Notes under the pieces: model-generated | Seen by the model: the letters and a program-made list of their open reading frames with translations, nothing else | Databases searched by the model: none | Told to the model about the DNA's origin: nothing | DNA from: Gnetum montanum | Taxonomy: Eukaryota > Streptophyta > Gnetopsida > Gnetales > Gnetaceae | NCBI GenBank assembly: GCA_015680685.1 | Contig: MNCI01034664.1 | Location: 527,757-591,756 of the forward strand | Direction: 5' to 3' | Length of the DNA: 64,000 nucleotides | Part shown: positions 24,709 through 36,636 of the stretch, piece after piece | Layout of the letters: every line of letters begins with the position of its first letter | Numbering within the stretch: the stretch's first letter is position 1 | Position numbers and translations under genes: made by a program

Positions 24709-25204
24709 TATTTTCACATAATCATTTCCAAATGGAGTTGTTTCATAATAAAGATGATGTCTCTTCATAATAAGTGTTGTAATTATTGTAATAAGTCCCA
24801 AAAGGGAAAGTTATAATAATAGACATATTTCTTGAGGTAACCTTTATATTTGACCTAAGGTATTTATATATAGACATTAGTAATTGTACTATCATGGAGT
24901 TATATAGTCAACAACAGTGAGTAATAGGTACTAAGTGAAATGAGATAAGAAGGTCATTGACCATTCTTTCTAGCTAGTTATAGGCCTAACCATGGTGGCA
25001 ATGCTAGATTGCCTCTAAAGGATAGATGCCAAAGGAAGACAACCTTGAGGAACCCTTAGAGTATGAGCCAGATACATTATTCTACATTAATAATGCAATT
25101 TTTTCATTTTTCTTCTACCATTTTATTATTATTATTTTTACACATAATGTCAAATGTTATATATATTTGAGGTTTGTTATGACACTTGGGAATAGGATGT
25201 CACA
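24709..25204 (+). repeat. Element N 3' LTR
   Basis: It begins TATTTTCACATAATC and ends GGATGTCACA. It is colinear with 17135-17654 and is followed by the duplicated CTTGG (25205-25209). Confidence 0.8.
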
Positions 25205-27690
25205 CTTGGAAGCTATGCCTACATAATTGGATGATTAGAAACATCTATACTACATCCATTATGTAAGTAGAAGCATTGTAGGTGCATAGCTAAACTCCAC
25301 CATAATAGAGAAAGAACTAATGGTGGTAGTGTATGCCTTAGAGAAATTTAGGCACTATGTACTTGGATATTTAGTTTTATGCACATAGATCATAGTGCAA
25401 TACACTTTTTGATAAACAAGCCAAGAGTTAACCCTCATATCATATTGTGGCTAGTGATCCTACAAGAATTTTACCTGACAATCATTGATAGAAAGGGCAT
25501 CAAAAAATATTATTGTAGATTACCTTTTTAAATTAAGATAGGACAATAAGATTGATAAAGAGTGCCTTTCATGTCAATTTTTTGATGAAATGATTTTTGC
25601 TAAGGTATTATTGGACACAACAAAAGTAACCACAATATGGTATGTAAACTTTCTCTCATACTTGCTCACACAAGAAGTCCCTACTGAATCGGATTAGAGA
25701 AGGAATTAGTAGTTTCTCCAGTAAATCAAATAGTACATGGAGATAGAGAGCAACCTCTATAAAATGTGTGTGGATGGATATGTATAATGGTATGTAGCAA
25801 ATGAAGGTCAACCCAAGATCCTTTAAGATGCTCAGAGTCACTACGCAAGCAAGAGAGTGGCCATTAAAATCCTAATGGCAAAATATTTTTGGCCAATGAT
25901 CTTCAAAGATGTTTATCATTTTATCCACTCTTGTGAATATTCTCATTAAGATGGAGGAATGATTACAAGGATGAAAGGGCAACATCAATGGACTCACTCA
26001 TTAGAGCCTTTTGATTTATGGATAATTAACTTGATGGATCCCATCACACCCATGTCAAATGAAAAATCCTATATTATAGTTACGTTGAACTATTATACAA
26101 AATGTGTAGAGGTTGTAGCAGTGATAGATTGCACTTCAATAACTATATCTTGATTCTTCCAATAGAATGTGGTAAATAGTTTTGGTATGCTTAGGGTACT
26201 TATTTCTAACAATGGAACTCACTTTATTGGTGATACTTTCAAGAAATTGATGAGATGTTTAGGGATCAAACATAAACTCAAACACTTTACCACCCCCAAG
26301 CCAATGGTGAAGTCAAAGTAACAAATAGTAAAATCACATGCATCCTTACTTGGACTATTAGCAAATATAGGAGAGACTAGAGCACAAAACTCAATAATGT
26401 CTTATGGACCTACCACTCCACATGGAAAGTTCCTATAGACTATTTTCTCCATGAGTTGATGCAGGGAAAACTCCCAAAACTTCCCATCCAAGTTAAACTC
26501 CATATACTTAACACCACTTATGAGCTTGGTCTTAACATCAAGTTAGCACAAAAAGAACATCTTATGATCCTCAATGTGCTAGATTAGAATTCAAGAGTGG
26601 CCTTAATGATGTATGAGATGCATAAAGCATACACCAAAAAACATCATGATGCTAGGACAAAATGTGTAGAATTCTAATTAAAAGATAAGATTATCTACTC
26701 GAATCCCACTCATGTACCTTAATGAATAAAATTTCAAACACTATGGGAAGGATCTTACATTATTGATGAGTGGTGGAGCAATCAAACACCCAACCATACA
26801 AGTCACAAGTGTTCACATGTGACCCATTTGTAATCCATAGATAGACAATGTTGGTATGCTTGTAACTGAGTTCAAGTTCGAGACCGTTGTCTTCCCATGT
26901 GGAATATAAGTGTATGGTTTAGCTCATTGTGAGGTGTATGATAGATGATGTTGTTAGGCCCATTTTACTCCTAGCCATAAACATAATTCAGAATGAAATC
27001 TAATGTAAGTCTAAGTAACGACATAAATGTAATTCTACTCTAGCCTATGGTGATAAGCATCCAATCCTGATTTGCCATACATACCTTGGGCTTTGCATAA
27101 CCATTACTAGGCTACCAAGAATTATGCTACTGGGCTTACCAAACAATTACACTTAAGTGCTTGAAATTAGTCATACTCATTCTGCTTACTATAAACGAGC
27201 AAAAGCAAAGTGCTTGGAAAAGTAAAACATTAATCTAGAAAACAAGAAACATTATTCTAAGTAAAATCAGTAAACTTGCTGCAATGATGTGAAGTAATCT
27301 CAATCTTTATTTCTATTTGCAAATTGTAATCCAAGTACAATCTATTTGAGTAAAGACTTTATTCAACTATGAGACATCACATTGCAAGCATTTACTTCTA
27401 TTGCTAAAACTATGTAGCAAAACTGTAAGAGTTTCAGTAAGGTATGAAATGGAATGTTCTTGGATTGTGTGCCCAAGTGTCATATTTATAGGACTGCACA
27501 CATCCCGAGACATCATATTAACGATGACGTATCAGACAAACCGACATCATTGATACAACGTCGTTGGTATGATGTTGAATTGATAAAAAAATTGACTTCA
27601 TCAATTATCCATTCTACCTTCCACTTTGATGCCATGCAAATTTACCACCTTGACAATCTAGATAAACTAATCCTAGTCAAAATTTAATAG
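25205..27690 (+). pseudogene. RNase H and integrase of element M
   Basis: RNase H continues directly after N: YTIIEKELMVVVYALEKFRH (about 25300-25355) and HYVLGYLVLC. Integrase follows: SHTRS/LEKELVV linker (25660-25720), LWIINLMDPITPMSNEKSY (26018-26075), FGMLRVLISNNGTHFIGDTF (26183-26240) and YHPQANGE-like sequence (about 26290). The integrase C-terminus is LWEGSYIIHSTFHFDAMQIY, split by solo LTR S. The core aspartate usual in SDN is mutated (SNN). Many stops make it inactive. Confidence 0.8.
26764..27603 (-). mobile_element. Solo LTR S (840 bp)
   Basis: It begins TGATGAGTGG and ends GACTTCATCA on the plus strand. Flanks are exact 5-bp duplications ATTAT (26759-26763 and 27604-27608). In minus sense a TATA box (CCTATAAATATG, about 27492-27481) follows a U3 array with CATCATTGATAC and AACGTCGTT. 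It is related to the LTR at 49416-50266. There is no internal region, so it is a solo LTR left by LTR-LTR recombination. Confidence 0.85.
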
Positions 27691-29384
27691 GTGAAACCAT
27701 TTAAGAGTTTCCCAATAGTTAAGAACTTCATGGATACCTTAACTCACCATCAAGCTTGTTCTACTTTCTATATCTCCATCTTCCAACTTAGTCATGTAGG
27801 AGATACCCATCTAGCCTAATATCTTGTGAAGGCATGATTTTTCAACTACTTTTTTTTTTTTGCAATTTCTTTTCATTTTTTCTATTCTTTTTGTGTTTTT
27901 CATTACTTATGATTTTCCACATTTCTTTTATTATCTATCTTTCTTTGAGATAATTATATTTTGACCTTTCTAGTAATAATCACCATTTCACATTAATAAC
28001 AATTATCATTTATGTAAAGGTTAATTTTTTTATTTGGATCATGTCCTATGCTATTAAGATGAGTACATAAGTAATTATGTAAAGTAGTGAGACCAGGTCA
28101 TCCATCCCTTGAGCTTTTGTAAATAAGATATTTCTATCATGAAAGTAGTATGACTCTTCTCACATTAAACTAAATTAACTCATGATTTTTATGCCTTTAG
28201 GAAATGGAAAAGGACCGAGAGGGAATGAAAAAGGATATGACATTAAGGGAACTTACTAATTCTTTGCACTTCCTCTATGAGTCTTACTATTCATTTGTTA
28301 TGTCATTACTTATATTTTAATTTTGATGACAACATGTTCTTAAATAAGTATTACCTTGCCATATCATTGGAAAAACATGTTTTTCATGCCTGAAGGTAGT
28401 CCTATGGTCAAAAAAGCATAGTTACCAATTAATTAATTGACAAACAAAAATTGATTTTGAAGGCATGTTACCAATGCCTAGAGGTAGGTTACTTCTAAGA
28501 ATCCCAAAGGTCTCTTGAACTAGTCTCATTATGTGACTAGAAAGATAAGTTACCCATGCCTAAAAGTAGGGATTAGCATTGGCTATGGGACAAGAAAGAC
28601 AACTTACCCATGCTTGAAGGCACCCCTCTAACCAATGGCTAGGTTTCCTCACATTTTGACATCTAAGTAATTAATAAATTAAAAATTTATTCATTGTCTT
28701 CTTTTGATGAGTAGTGATATTTTCATATGGTTGTGGTAGCCTATGGTTGTAAGTTTGGGATGATGTAATGTGATGTCACTAGTAAAGGTATGGGCTTGGT
28801 CTGAAACTTGGACAAATAGGTATGATGGTAATTTTAATCACATTTGACATAAGAACTTATTATGGACATCATAAAGCATCTCACATCTCTCTATCTTGGC
28901 AATCCCTTCTTGATTCATTTTTCATCTTAATTCTGCACATGGTTACATACCTACTAGTTTTGTTTAGTATAGTATTGAATTCCAAAGACAATATTTATGT
29001 GTATGTGTTCTATAAATGTGATCAATATTAAATTTCCAATGTGCCTACGAACACCTTGTGGAATGGTTATACAAAGGTATTAAAGAAATGAGCCTACTTT
29101 TAGGAGGATCCACTTGTATAACTTTTAGATCAACACAACTAGCCCCACATGTCCAAAAAATTTAGTTGCAACTCCAAGATCAATGCATTATTAATTTCAT
29201 TTCATCTTCTCTTGAACATCTTGTGTTAAACCCCTATTCATGTCATGTATACTTTTGAACACATATGAACTTTTAATTAAGCCTCACCATGTTGTCTTCA
29301 TACTTAGACCCTTTTTCTAGGTCTCATTCAACTCTCAAATTGCTTTATAATTTGCAAAAAGAGGCCAAAAAATTCAAGGTTATT
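27691..29384 (+). other. Post-integrase spacer of element M
   Basis: The end of the pol homology reads CTTCCAACTTAGTCATGTAG (27782), matching the opposite strand of 7310-7330 in A. GTAAAGTAGTGAGACCAGGTC (28079-28099) matches the opposite strand of 34740-34770 in D. A T-rich run lies at 27845-27900. At 28385-28620 a roughly 60-bp unit with CATGCCTGAAGGTAG variants recurs about four times. Confidence 0.55.
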
Positions 29385-29560
29385 GTAAGCTAGCTACATT
29401 GATGTTGTTGCATCAACACAATTAGCTACATCGATGAAGCTAAAAAATAGTATAAATATCCTCAATACATAGTTTATTTTTGCAATTTTTCCCAATGAGA
29501 AAGGAGTTTTTGCTATTTCAAAAGCTCATAGCACTCTAAGTGCAATATTTACCAACCCAT
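29385..29560 (+). promoter_or_regulatory. Internal TATA block before the extra ORF
   Basis: AAAAAATAGTATAAATATCC (29443-29462) is preceded by CATTGATG, CATCAACAC and CATCGATG modules (29397-29436) and followed by GGAGTTTTTGCTATTTCAAA (about 29504). It matches the minus-strand block at 5640-5830 in A. Promoter activity is inferred. Confidence 0.55.
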
Positions 29561-29885
29561 ATGCTTGATGTAGGCCATTTTCAATCCTGTGACCTCCCAA
29601 AGTTAAGCTATATGTCATGGAGGTATTTAGACTAGAAATTCTAAAACTTTTCCAACATCCCATAGTTAGCAACAAATATAATTAAAGTATTAACATTATA
29701 AAAATAATAAAAAAATTAACATTGAGCTATTTTAGGACCTTGAAATCATAGATTGCAATTACTTAGATATAATAACATCATATTTTTTTTGCAAAAAAAA
29801 AAGCTAACTAAAGGATGATCAAAGAGTATCAATGCTTATATTTGAGCTTCTAGAGACTAACCAATGATTGTTCATGTGATTATAG

Positions 29886-31950
29886 ATGGTGCTAAGACGT
29901 GATCACCAAGTGGGTGAACCTTCACAACCAAGTGAAAAGCACCCCAAAGGAGGGTGAGGATAGCAGCAATAACAACAATAGCAAGTAGAGCATGTACTAG
30001 AGGCAACACATGCAATTGACCCACTTAGGGAAGAACTGAAGGTAAAATCTTTCCATCAAATTTCCATTGCAAAAATAGGGTTGTTTAGGTAAGATGAAGT
30101 GCCTAAACCCAGGCCAAGTCTTGAGGTCACTCTCATTGAGGCTTACCTAGAAAAGTTTAGAAGCAAGGAGATCTAGAGTTTAGTTCTCCAAGAATTCAAC
30201 TTTGGATCATTCTTGAAGTTTGCACCCTAAGAAAAGATAATTACAAAATTTCCCACTTTAGCCTACAATTTCCACCACTGGGAAATGGTATCTAATGAAA
30301 CATACTTGTTCCAAAATAATCATCAAAGAAAATCCATAATAAAAATCAAAGACATTAACATTTCGTACTTGGTAGAGACCATCGCTAAGGCCTTGGGATT
30401 ACCTATTGAGGAGACAAAGCTCATAGTGATTTCTACATAGTTTGATGCAGAAGTCAAAAAGGAATGGACCTAATGGTGTTATGGGATTGATCACAAAGAA
30501 TAAGATGCCTCAATAAAGGCAAAGTGCATCTATTTCAAGAAAATAATTTACCATCTTAATCCTACAGTATGACCCAACAATGTCACATCCTTCTCTACTA
30601 GGACATGCATGGCACTTAGTGGGAAGTTTCTTGTTAACCTACCCTAGTTATTTTTTTAGAGATTGAGAAGCATTTTAAGGAGAATGAAAAGGGTAGGAAG
30701 AAACTCTTCTTTTTTATTCTTAATATGAAAACTCTACAAAAGGAGAGGAATTGTCCGTTATGCCAATGACATACTTTGGAGGGCCCCTGCTACACTATGA
30801 CAAGAAATTATGAAGGAGAAGCCATCTCCAAGTCTTCAGGAAGAGGAAGTACCATCACCACCACCAAAAAAAGACACTATAAGCGTAGAGGAATGTCTAA
30901 GATAACTTAGAGAACAACAACATGAAGCACTTGGGTGATAAGCCATTAAACTATCATCTGGCCCATTGAATGAGATTGCAAAGATCATCAACTACCCTAA
31001 AGATGATTTGGCCTATATATTCTTAGCATAGAGAAGTTAGGCCATTGTTCACACCAATCCTCCCGCTACAAAAGTCTTAGTATCCCTACCTATAAAGCAA
31101 GTGCCAAACATTTTAGATAATGCTACAACCTACTTGATGGTATTGGAAGAAGGGGAGGGTGCAACCATGATTATTATGCCATATAAAAGCCAAGAGATAG
31201 CTGTTGAGATGGTGGAAAATCACATTGATAAAGCATTGAAGGTTCCTATAGTACTTATACTTGAATTTGTTGCCATCGTAGACACCCAAATGATTGTAGG
31301 AACATGATCAAGGGGGATGATATTAGCATAGCATGTGATATGCTAGAAAAACTAGTAGGAGTTGGACAACCAATTTTAAATATCTTTAACATTCTGAAAG
31401 ATATTTCTACAACTTAATTTGAGTTCTTGGAGACAAGAGGCAAGCTTCTAGTCGCCAAAGTACAACTGCAAGAAGGTACCAATCTTAACCATCAATTGGT
31501 AGCAAAAGTTGCATAGTTAAAGACCAACTTGTTCGACCTTCGAATTCTTTAGCTAGAACTAACAAGAGATGAAGCTTTCCAAGAGCTTCAAAAGAAACTA
31601 AAGAAGGTCAAAGATGATAAACAAAGGACCATTTTGAATGTGTCATTATCAAATGTCATGCTAAATTTTATAAACAACGACCTTATCCAAACGTGTTAAG
31701 AATATGAGGTTTCTTAAGGTGGAAAAACAAAAGAAAAACTTGAAGAATACCTTAAGCATCAGTAGAAGAAGTTGGCAGGATGTGATGAGGTTGGTTGTAG
31801 AAAATAGAAATTTCTAATGTAGGATATGTGTAGGTTCAGGCAAAAGTCAATAATCGAGATCATTGCCTAGAAGAACAAGGCCTTGAAATACGAAGTCAAA
31901 GACCACTATAAGAACCAAGTTAGTATGCACAAGGAAGTAAATAAGAAGGA
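29886..31950 (+). pseudogene. Extra ORF of element M (degraded)
   Basis: The ATG at 29886 is preceded by GATTATAG, as in element A. Blocks in order: an Asn/Gln-rich start; EVTLIEAYLEKFRSKEI (about 30130-30175); YNFHHWEMVSNETYLFQNN (30262-30318); IKIKDINISYLVETIAKALG (30341-30400); VKKEW (30455); then a long Lys/Glu/Leu-rich, probably coiled-coil tail (31430-31950). An internal open stretch of 68 codons lies at 31101-31307. No membrane span or known catalytic motif is visible. It sits just before the 3' LTR. It is not a recognised domain to me. Confidence 0.6.
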
Positions 31951-31954
31951 GATC
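31931..31954 (+). promoter_or_regulatory. Polypurine tract of element M
   Basis: AAGGAAGTAAATAAGAAGGA GATC precedes TGATTAGCC, the apparent start of the 3' LTR. Confidence 0.55.
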
Positions 31955-32495
31955 TGATTAGCCAATATAAAAATATAGAGTTATTCAAGTGCATGATGTA
32001 TCTAGACATAGTAGCATGTCAGTAATAAAATTGAGATTTATTTTATCCATTGCAACACTTGGCTAATGGCTTAGTTTCATTTCTTACAATTTATCTTAAA
32101 TTTCCTTTACTTTTCATGTAATTACTTATATATTTTATTCTATCACTCTTAGTCAATTCACATGAGTATGATCAATTTTGAGCATACACATATTGATGCT
32201 TAACAATCCCAATAGTGAATAACTTGGTATGCCCAACACTGGATACTTGAAAACTTAGCAATGTTAGCACATATCTAGGATGTGTATAGAAAGTTAGGAA
32301 TAGATACTCTATGCTAGGTTAGATTAGATTCACCTTCCACATTTAGATTTGTTAGGTTAATATTAAAATATTTTCATACTTTAAATATTTTAATAATAAA
32401 AATAAAATCATGTCTCAGTCACACTTAACCATACAACTTAAGCTAACACAAGTATGATAGATAATAATTAATATCTTAATGATTAGCTATCTGAT
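31955..32495 (+). repeat. Element M 3' LTR, left part
   Basis: TGATTAGCC starts the LTR, but sequence jumps within about 25 bp to what matches 11950 onward of the 5' LTR. U3 with its TATA box is therefore deleted. The match to 11950-12470 is colinear up to AGCTATC (32495), where element D begins. The LTR resumes at 38592. Confidence 0.7.
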
Positions 32496-33252
32496 TAGCA
32501 GTGGGTACCCCTAATGGCGAACCATATGAATCACAAGCATTCATGCATGATCTGGTCAAATTCTGTGGATGGGACTAGTTGTGCATCTAAATTTTTAAGC
32601 ATTGATTACAGTTTGTTGTCTTCCCACTTGAACTAGTGGTAGCTTTGTCACGTATGGTTTAGTCCAAAGTGAGGTATATGATTGTTGATGTTGTTTCAAC
32701 TTGATGCTACTTTGAACAATAATAGAGAAATTAATTATTTAATCTAATTAACAACAGGAAGATAAGTGCTAAACTAGCCTATGGGGGATGAGTGTCCATT
32801 CCCAGCTTGTTGTACATGTCCTAAACCCACATATCCACTACTAGGATTACTAACCATTGTGCCACTAGGCAAACTAAGCAATAACATTGCTAGGTTTATC
32901 AAGCGAATACGTGTTTACACTTGAAATTGGTCATGCTCATTTTTCCAATTGATTAATATACATGAAAACATAAATATTAACTAAGTACATTAAGAGTAAA
33001 TTGCATGGAAAGTAAACCTAATCTAAGTCAAAGGGTTGCAATGAATAAGAATCAATCTTGATCTTATTGTTGTTCATGGAATGTGTCTAGGTACAATTCC
33101 ACTCAAATAAGATGTTGCACAACTAACTCAGATCCACACTGTGGGAACTCACTCAGATTCTTCTTATTGTCATTAGCAATAGCAAACTTCCAACCTTGAT
33201 TGTGATGTTGATTCTTCTCTATTTATACAAAACATTAAAATTTCTTCTCATC
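32496..33252 (-). repeat. Element D 3' LTR (U3 diverged)
   Basis: 32510-33155 matches 37620-38255 closely (for example GATGGGACTAGTTGTGCATC). Beyond 33155 the two LTRs differ. A TATA-like TATAAATAG lies on the minus strand near 33225. The right end at CTCATCA (33252) is a guess. Confidence 0.65.
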
Positions 33253-35040
33253 ATTCCATGGATTTAGCAAACATGTGATGTTTGAGCTGTAATCCTTGTA
33301 TGTGCTACTATTTGTCCATGGGCATATGCTCCTTTGTTCTTCTCTTGGTCATGTTTCCTTACCTTGCAATAGACCTTCCACCTTAGGCTTTCCTTTTAGT
33401 ATCACCTGCAATCACCAAAGGATCAACATTAGTCTTGGTAAAATTTCCTTTAAAATTAGCCCTTTTCAAATCCCTTAGTTAGCTTAAAATGTTTAGCATT
33501 TAAGCACAAGGTGATGACAAGGTACTCTTCCTAAGGTAATGACATAATTAAAATCGTGAAGCTGTTTAGATTATTTTGATCAATTACTATTAGTTACCAT
33601 ATGTTCAAAAATAGGATGTTAGAAAAAATTTCAAAAAAATGTCAAAGCGAACATCCCTAGCCCCCATGAATAATGAGTGTAACTCCAACAGTGCACAAGT
33701 TTTTGAACAATTGAAACCAAAGGTATGATTTAGAAGATGACAAGAAATATTAATGGATATGGAAATAGAAAAGTAGGAAAAATTAACAAAATAGATGAGA
33801 AGTAGTCCCAAAATCATGCATAAATTTAGAGAGATTGTCACTGATGTTTTGGAAGCCATGATCAACAAGAGTTATGCAAGTGGGTCCTCCCCAAAGTAGG
33901 CTCCTACCATAATGCCCTTGCATAACCACTTCTATAGATGTTCGTGGGCACTTGAGAAGTTAAATGTAGACCATGCCTTTATTTCAAACAACACACAACT
34001 GCCTTGGTTGGGATGTTGCACTATATCAAACAAAACCAAAAGGTGCATAATTACATGTAGTAGTGAGGTGAATAATGGAATGAGAAGGGATTGTAGAGAT
34101 TGGGATGCAAGGTGCTTTACCATGTTCGTGATAGGTTCTTTTATAAAATGTGATTAAAATGATCCACATACCTCTCCGTCCAAGTTTCAAACCAAGTCCA
34201 TACCACTAACAATAAGTTGCATTGATGTATTCCTTCCTTCTGACCATCATGAGTCTACAACCACCACAAAGAACAATCATCACTCCAAAAAGAGAAGAAA
34301 AGAGAAAAAGGAAGGTAGGGCCTTAGTTAGAAGGGCACCTTCAGGCATAGGTAACATGTCTTTCCAACCCCATAACCAGTGCTTGTAGCCTGTTATTATG
34401 TCTAAGGGGTGTGCTTTGATTTTTCATTATTGTGTTATTTTTTTTCTTTTTTGTGGATTTTTGATGGGAACCACACCATGCAAAGACTTAGCTTCCTATT
34501 ATTGTTCAATGTAGAAATGATGATACATTTCTAGAGGAGTCATAACCCACACAAAGAAAGTTAAGAAGAGAACCTAACAACTACCCTTGAGGTCACACCA
34601 TTTGCCATTCCCACTTGGTCTTTTCCTCTTTCTTCAAGGTACAATGATCATTGATGAATTTTAGCTTCATGTGAGAAGAACCAAATTTCTTTCATGAAAA
34701 AGACCTTTTATTCAAAGAACAGGAGGGCTAGATGAGGTGGTCTCACTACCTTACACAATTACTTACCTAATCATCTCGATAGCATAGCATAAAAAACACA
34801 TAGCGTTAACTCCTGCATCATGAGTGGCAATATTATTGACAAAAACATAAAAGACATTCATAAAACATAAAGAAAATGACTCAAGAAAAGAGAACAATAT
34901 TAAGAAAGGGAAAACATATAAAGAATAAAAAAAATTGGAAGAAATAGGAAAATGATAAAAATTTGTAAAACAAAAAATGTGAAAAACACTTATTAGTTCT
35001 TGATTTAGGATGGGGCATCTCCCCCATGACTAAGCGTAAA
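33253..35040 (-). other. Spacer of element D
   Basis: No gene. 33870-34500 and 34720-34800 match the post-integrase spacers of A and M. Gene-like frames here are chance. Confidence 0.5.
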
Positions 35041-36130
35041 GGTAGGACAAGAGCTAATAAGTGAATTGATTAGTTCCATGCATCTTTTAAAAAAATTTGC
35101 ACTCTTATTTCCAAGCCACTGGGTGTCTTTTGGTTTAGTGGCTACTGCGTAGACTAGTTTTTGTTCACACACTTGTTTCTAAATTTTATGGTGGGTCAAT
35201 ATAGGGGCTATGTTAATATTTTGAACTTCTAGCCCACATTTGGACCCTTTATCATTATTAGTGATTCATGGAGGGTTCTATCTCTCCATAGTGATAAGTT
35301 CATCATTTTTGTCCTATGTTGGAGTGGTGATGGTTGTTGACTTTGCATATGATCAAGAGACATCATTTTTGTGAGGAAGGGTGTTGCACCAAATTGGCCT
35401 TGTGTAAGTTTTGATGCGCTAGTAGGTCAACAAGTTTTGTGCTTGTGTGAGGAAACTACCCTAAAGAAATGACATTTCCAAGGTTGTGGTTGAGATCTAC
35501 TAGCATTATCATTTTCATGTATGTTCATAGCACAAGTGGCATTCTTTTGTTGATGTTGTAGTGTTGAACCTTCCTATGTTGTTGGTGATGACATATGATA
35601 GAGAGAGGTATGAGAATATTGAGGATATGATAGAGGATGAGAGGCATGAGATGGTGATCCCACAGAAGATGTTGTGGGTTGATGGTATTCAAGAGAGTGG
35701 TAGTAGTAATTTGAGATAGAGGAAGTAGAACTAGTTGGAGAAATAGGTTGTTGAACATAATATCTATACAAGTCTAGCTGGCAATAAGGGTAGTGCTAGT
35801 TTGATGATGGCCTCCCCCATGACTGTGGGTTTTTCCATTGCAACTGATAGTAATTTTGAGGCTAATACAAAGTCTCACTCAGATAGTATGGTTGGTTGTA
35901 GGACTGTGTATAATTACCTTGTGAGTAAGGTAAATTCCTAGGCATTTGCTTTTGTACGAACTTGGGATTCAAAGCAAAGGCTCCATACTCATGTAGATGT
36001 AACATAACTAGGAAATAGCCCTTTGGATGGTTATATAGGTAGATGTCACATCCATCATCCTCTTCTGTGGTTAAGTCTATAGCCATTTTTTCTCTTTGTT
36101 GATAAGTGTTTCTACTTGTTTCTTGGTTCT
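35041..36130 (-). pseudogene. gag C-terminal half of element D
   Basis: The minus-strand frame at 36086-35862 reads MAIDLTTEEDDGCDIYLYN and HPKGYFLVMLHLHEYGAFAL, matching C near 48030-48140 and M near 14460-14600. A Tyr/Gln/Pro/Ser-rich tail follows (35771-35525). Protease is almost absent. Confidence 0.6.
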
Positions 36131-36636
36131 TTTTCCTCCTCTTGTTTTGATTATTTGATTTGTTTTGCGTTACTCTCTCCTCTATGGTTTTTCACGTAAG
36201 TTGTAACTTTTTCGTTCATCAACTCCCACATCTTATCTAGCCTTGCTTCAAGCTCATTGATAGACTTTTTTATTGGCAAGGTTTGTTGTGAAATGGCCTC
36301 ATTGAGAGTTGCCTCTTTTTCCTCATCATAGGTATGGACCCTTTTCTTTTGAAGAGTTGGGTCCCAATTATATTCCTATACATTCTCATGTTTAGATAGC
36401 TCTCTTTCTTCTTTTGCCACATGCTTGATTAGCCTTTGTATCCGATGTGTTTTCAATTTGGATAATTGACCTTAGGCATAAATCCTAAGGGTCTCCCTTG
36501 TTTGATTGTGAAGCCCATTTATGACATGGAAAAGTTGCTCTTTTTTAGAGAAATCATGGCTTGGAAATCTATGTGGTAGTGAATAGCATCCATCCAAGGC
36601 CACATCCAAGGATTCATGATTTTCTTTCTTCAATCC
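36131..36636 (-). pseudogene. Central gag of element D
   Basis: Degraded continuation of gag between the two open blocks. It is Lys/Glu-rich on the minus strand (repeated EEE/KK codons near 36230-36440) and probably coiled-coil. Confidence 0.5.

Larger units (their letters stand above)
17135..25204 (+). mobile_element. Element N: LTR-bounded segment with host-gene cargo
   Basis: Two direct LTRs (17135-17654 and 24709-25204) are flanked by CTTGG and interrupt the RT/RNase H of M. A primer-site-like sequence follows the left LTR and a purine tract precedes the right one. Inside I see no gag, RT or integrase. There is a reverse-oriented LTR-like segment, an LRR receptor pseudogene, the 5' end of another receptor gene and a CCR4-like pseudogene. 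Some of this may be later insertions, so cargo capture is inference. Confidence 0.75.
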
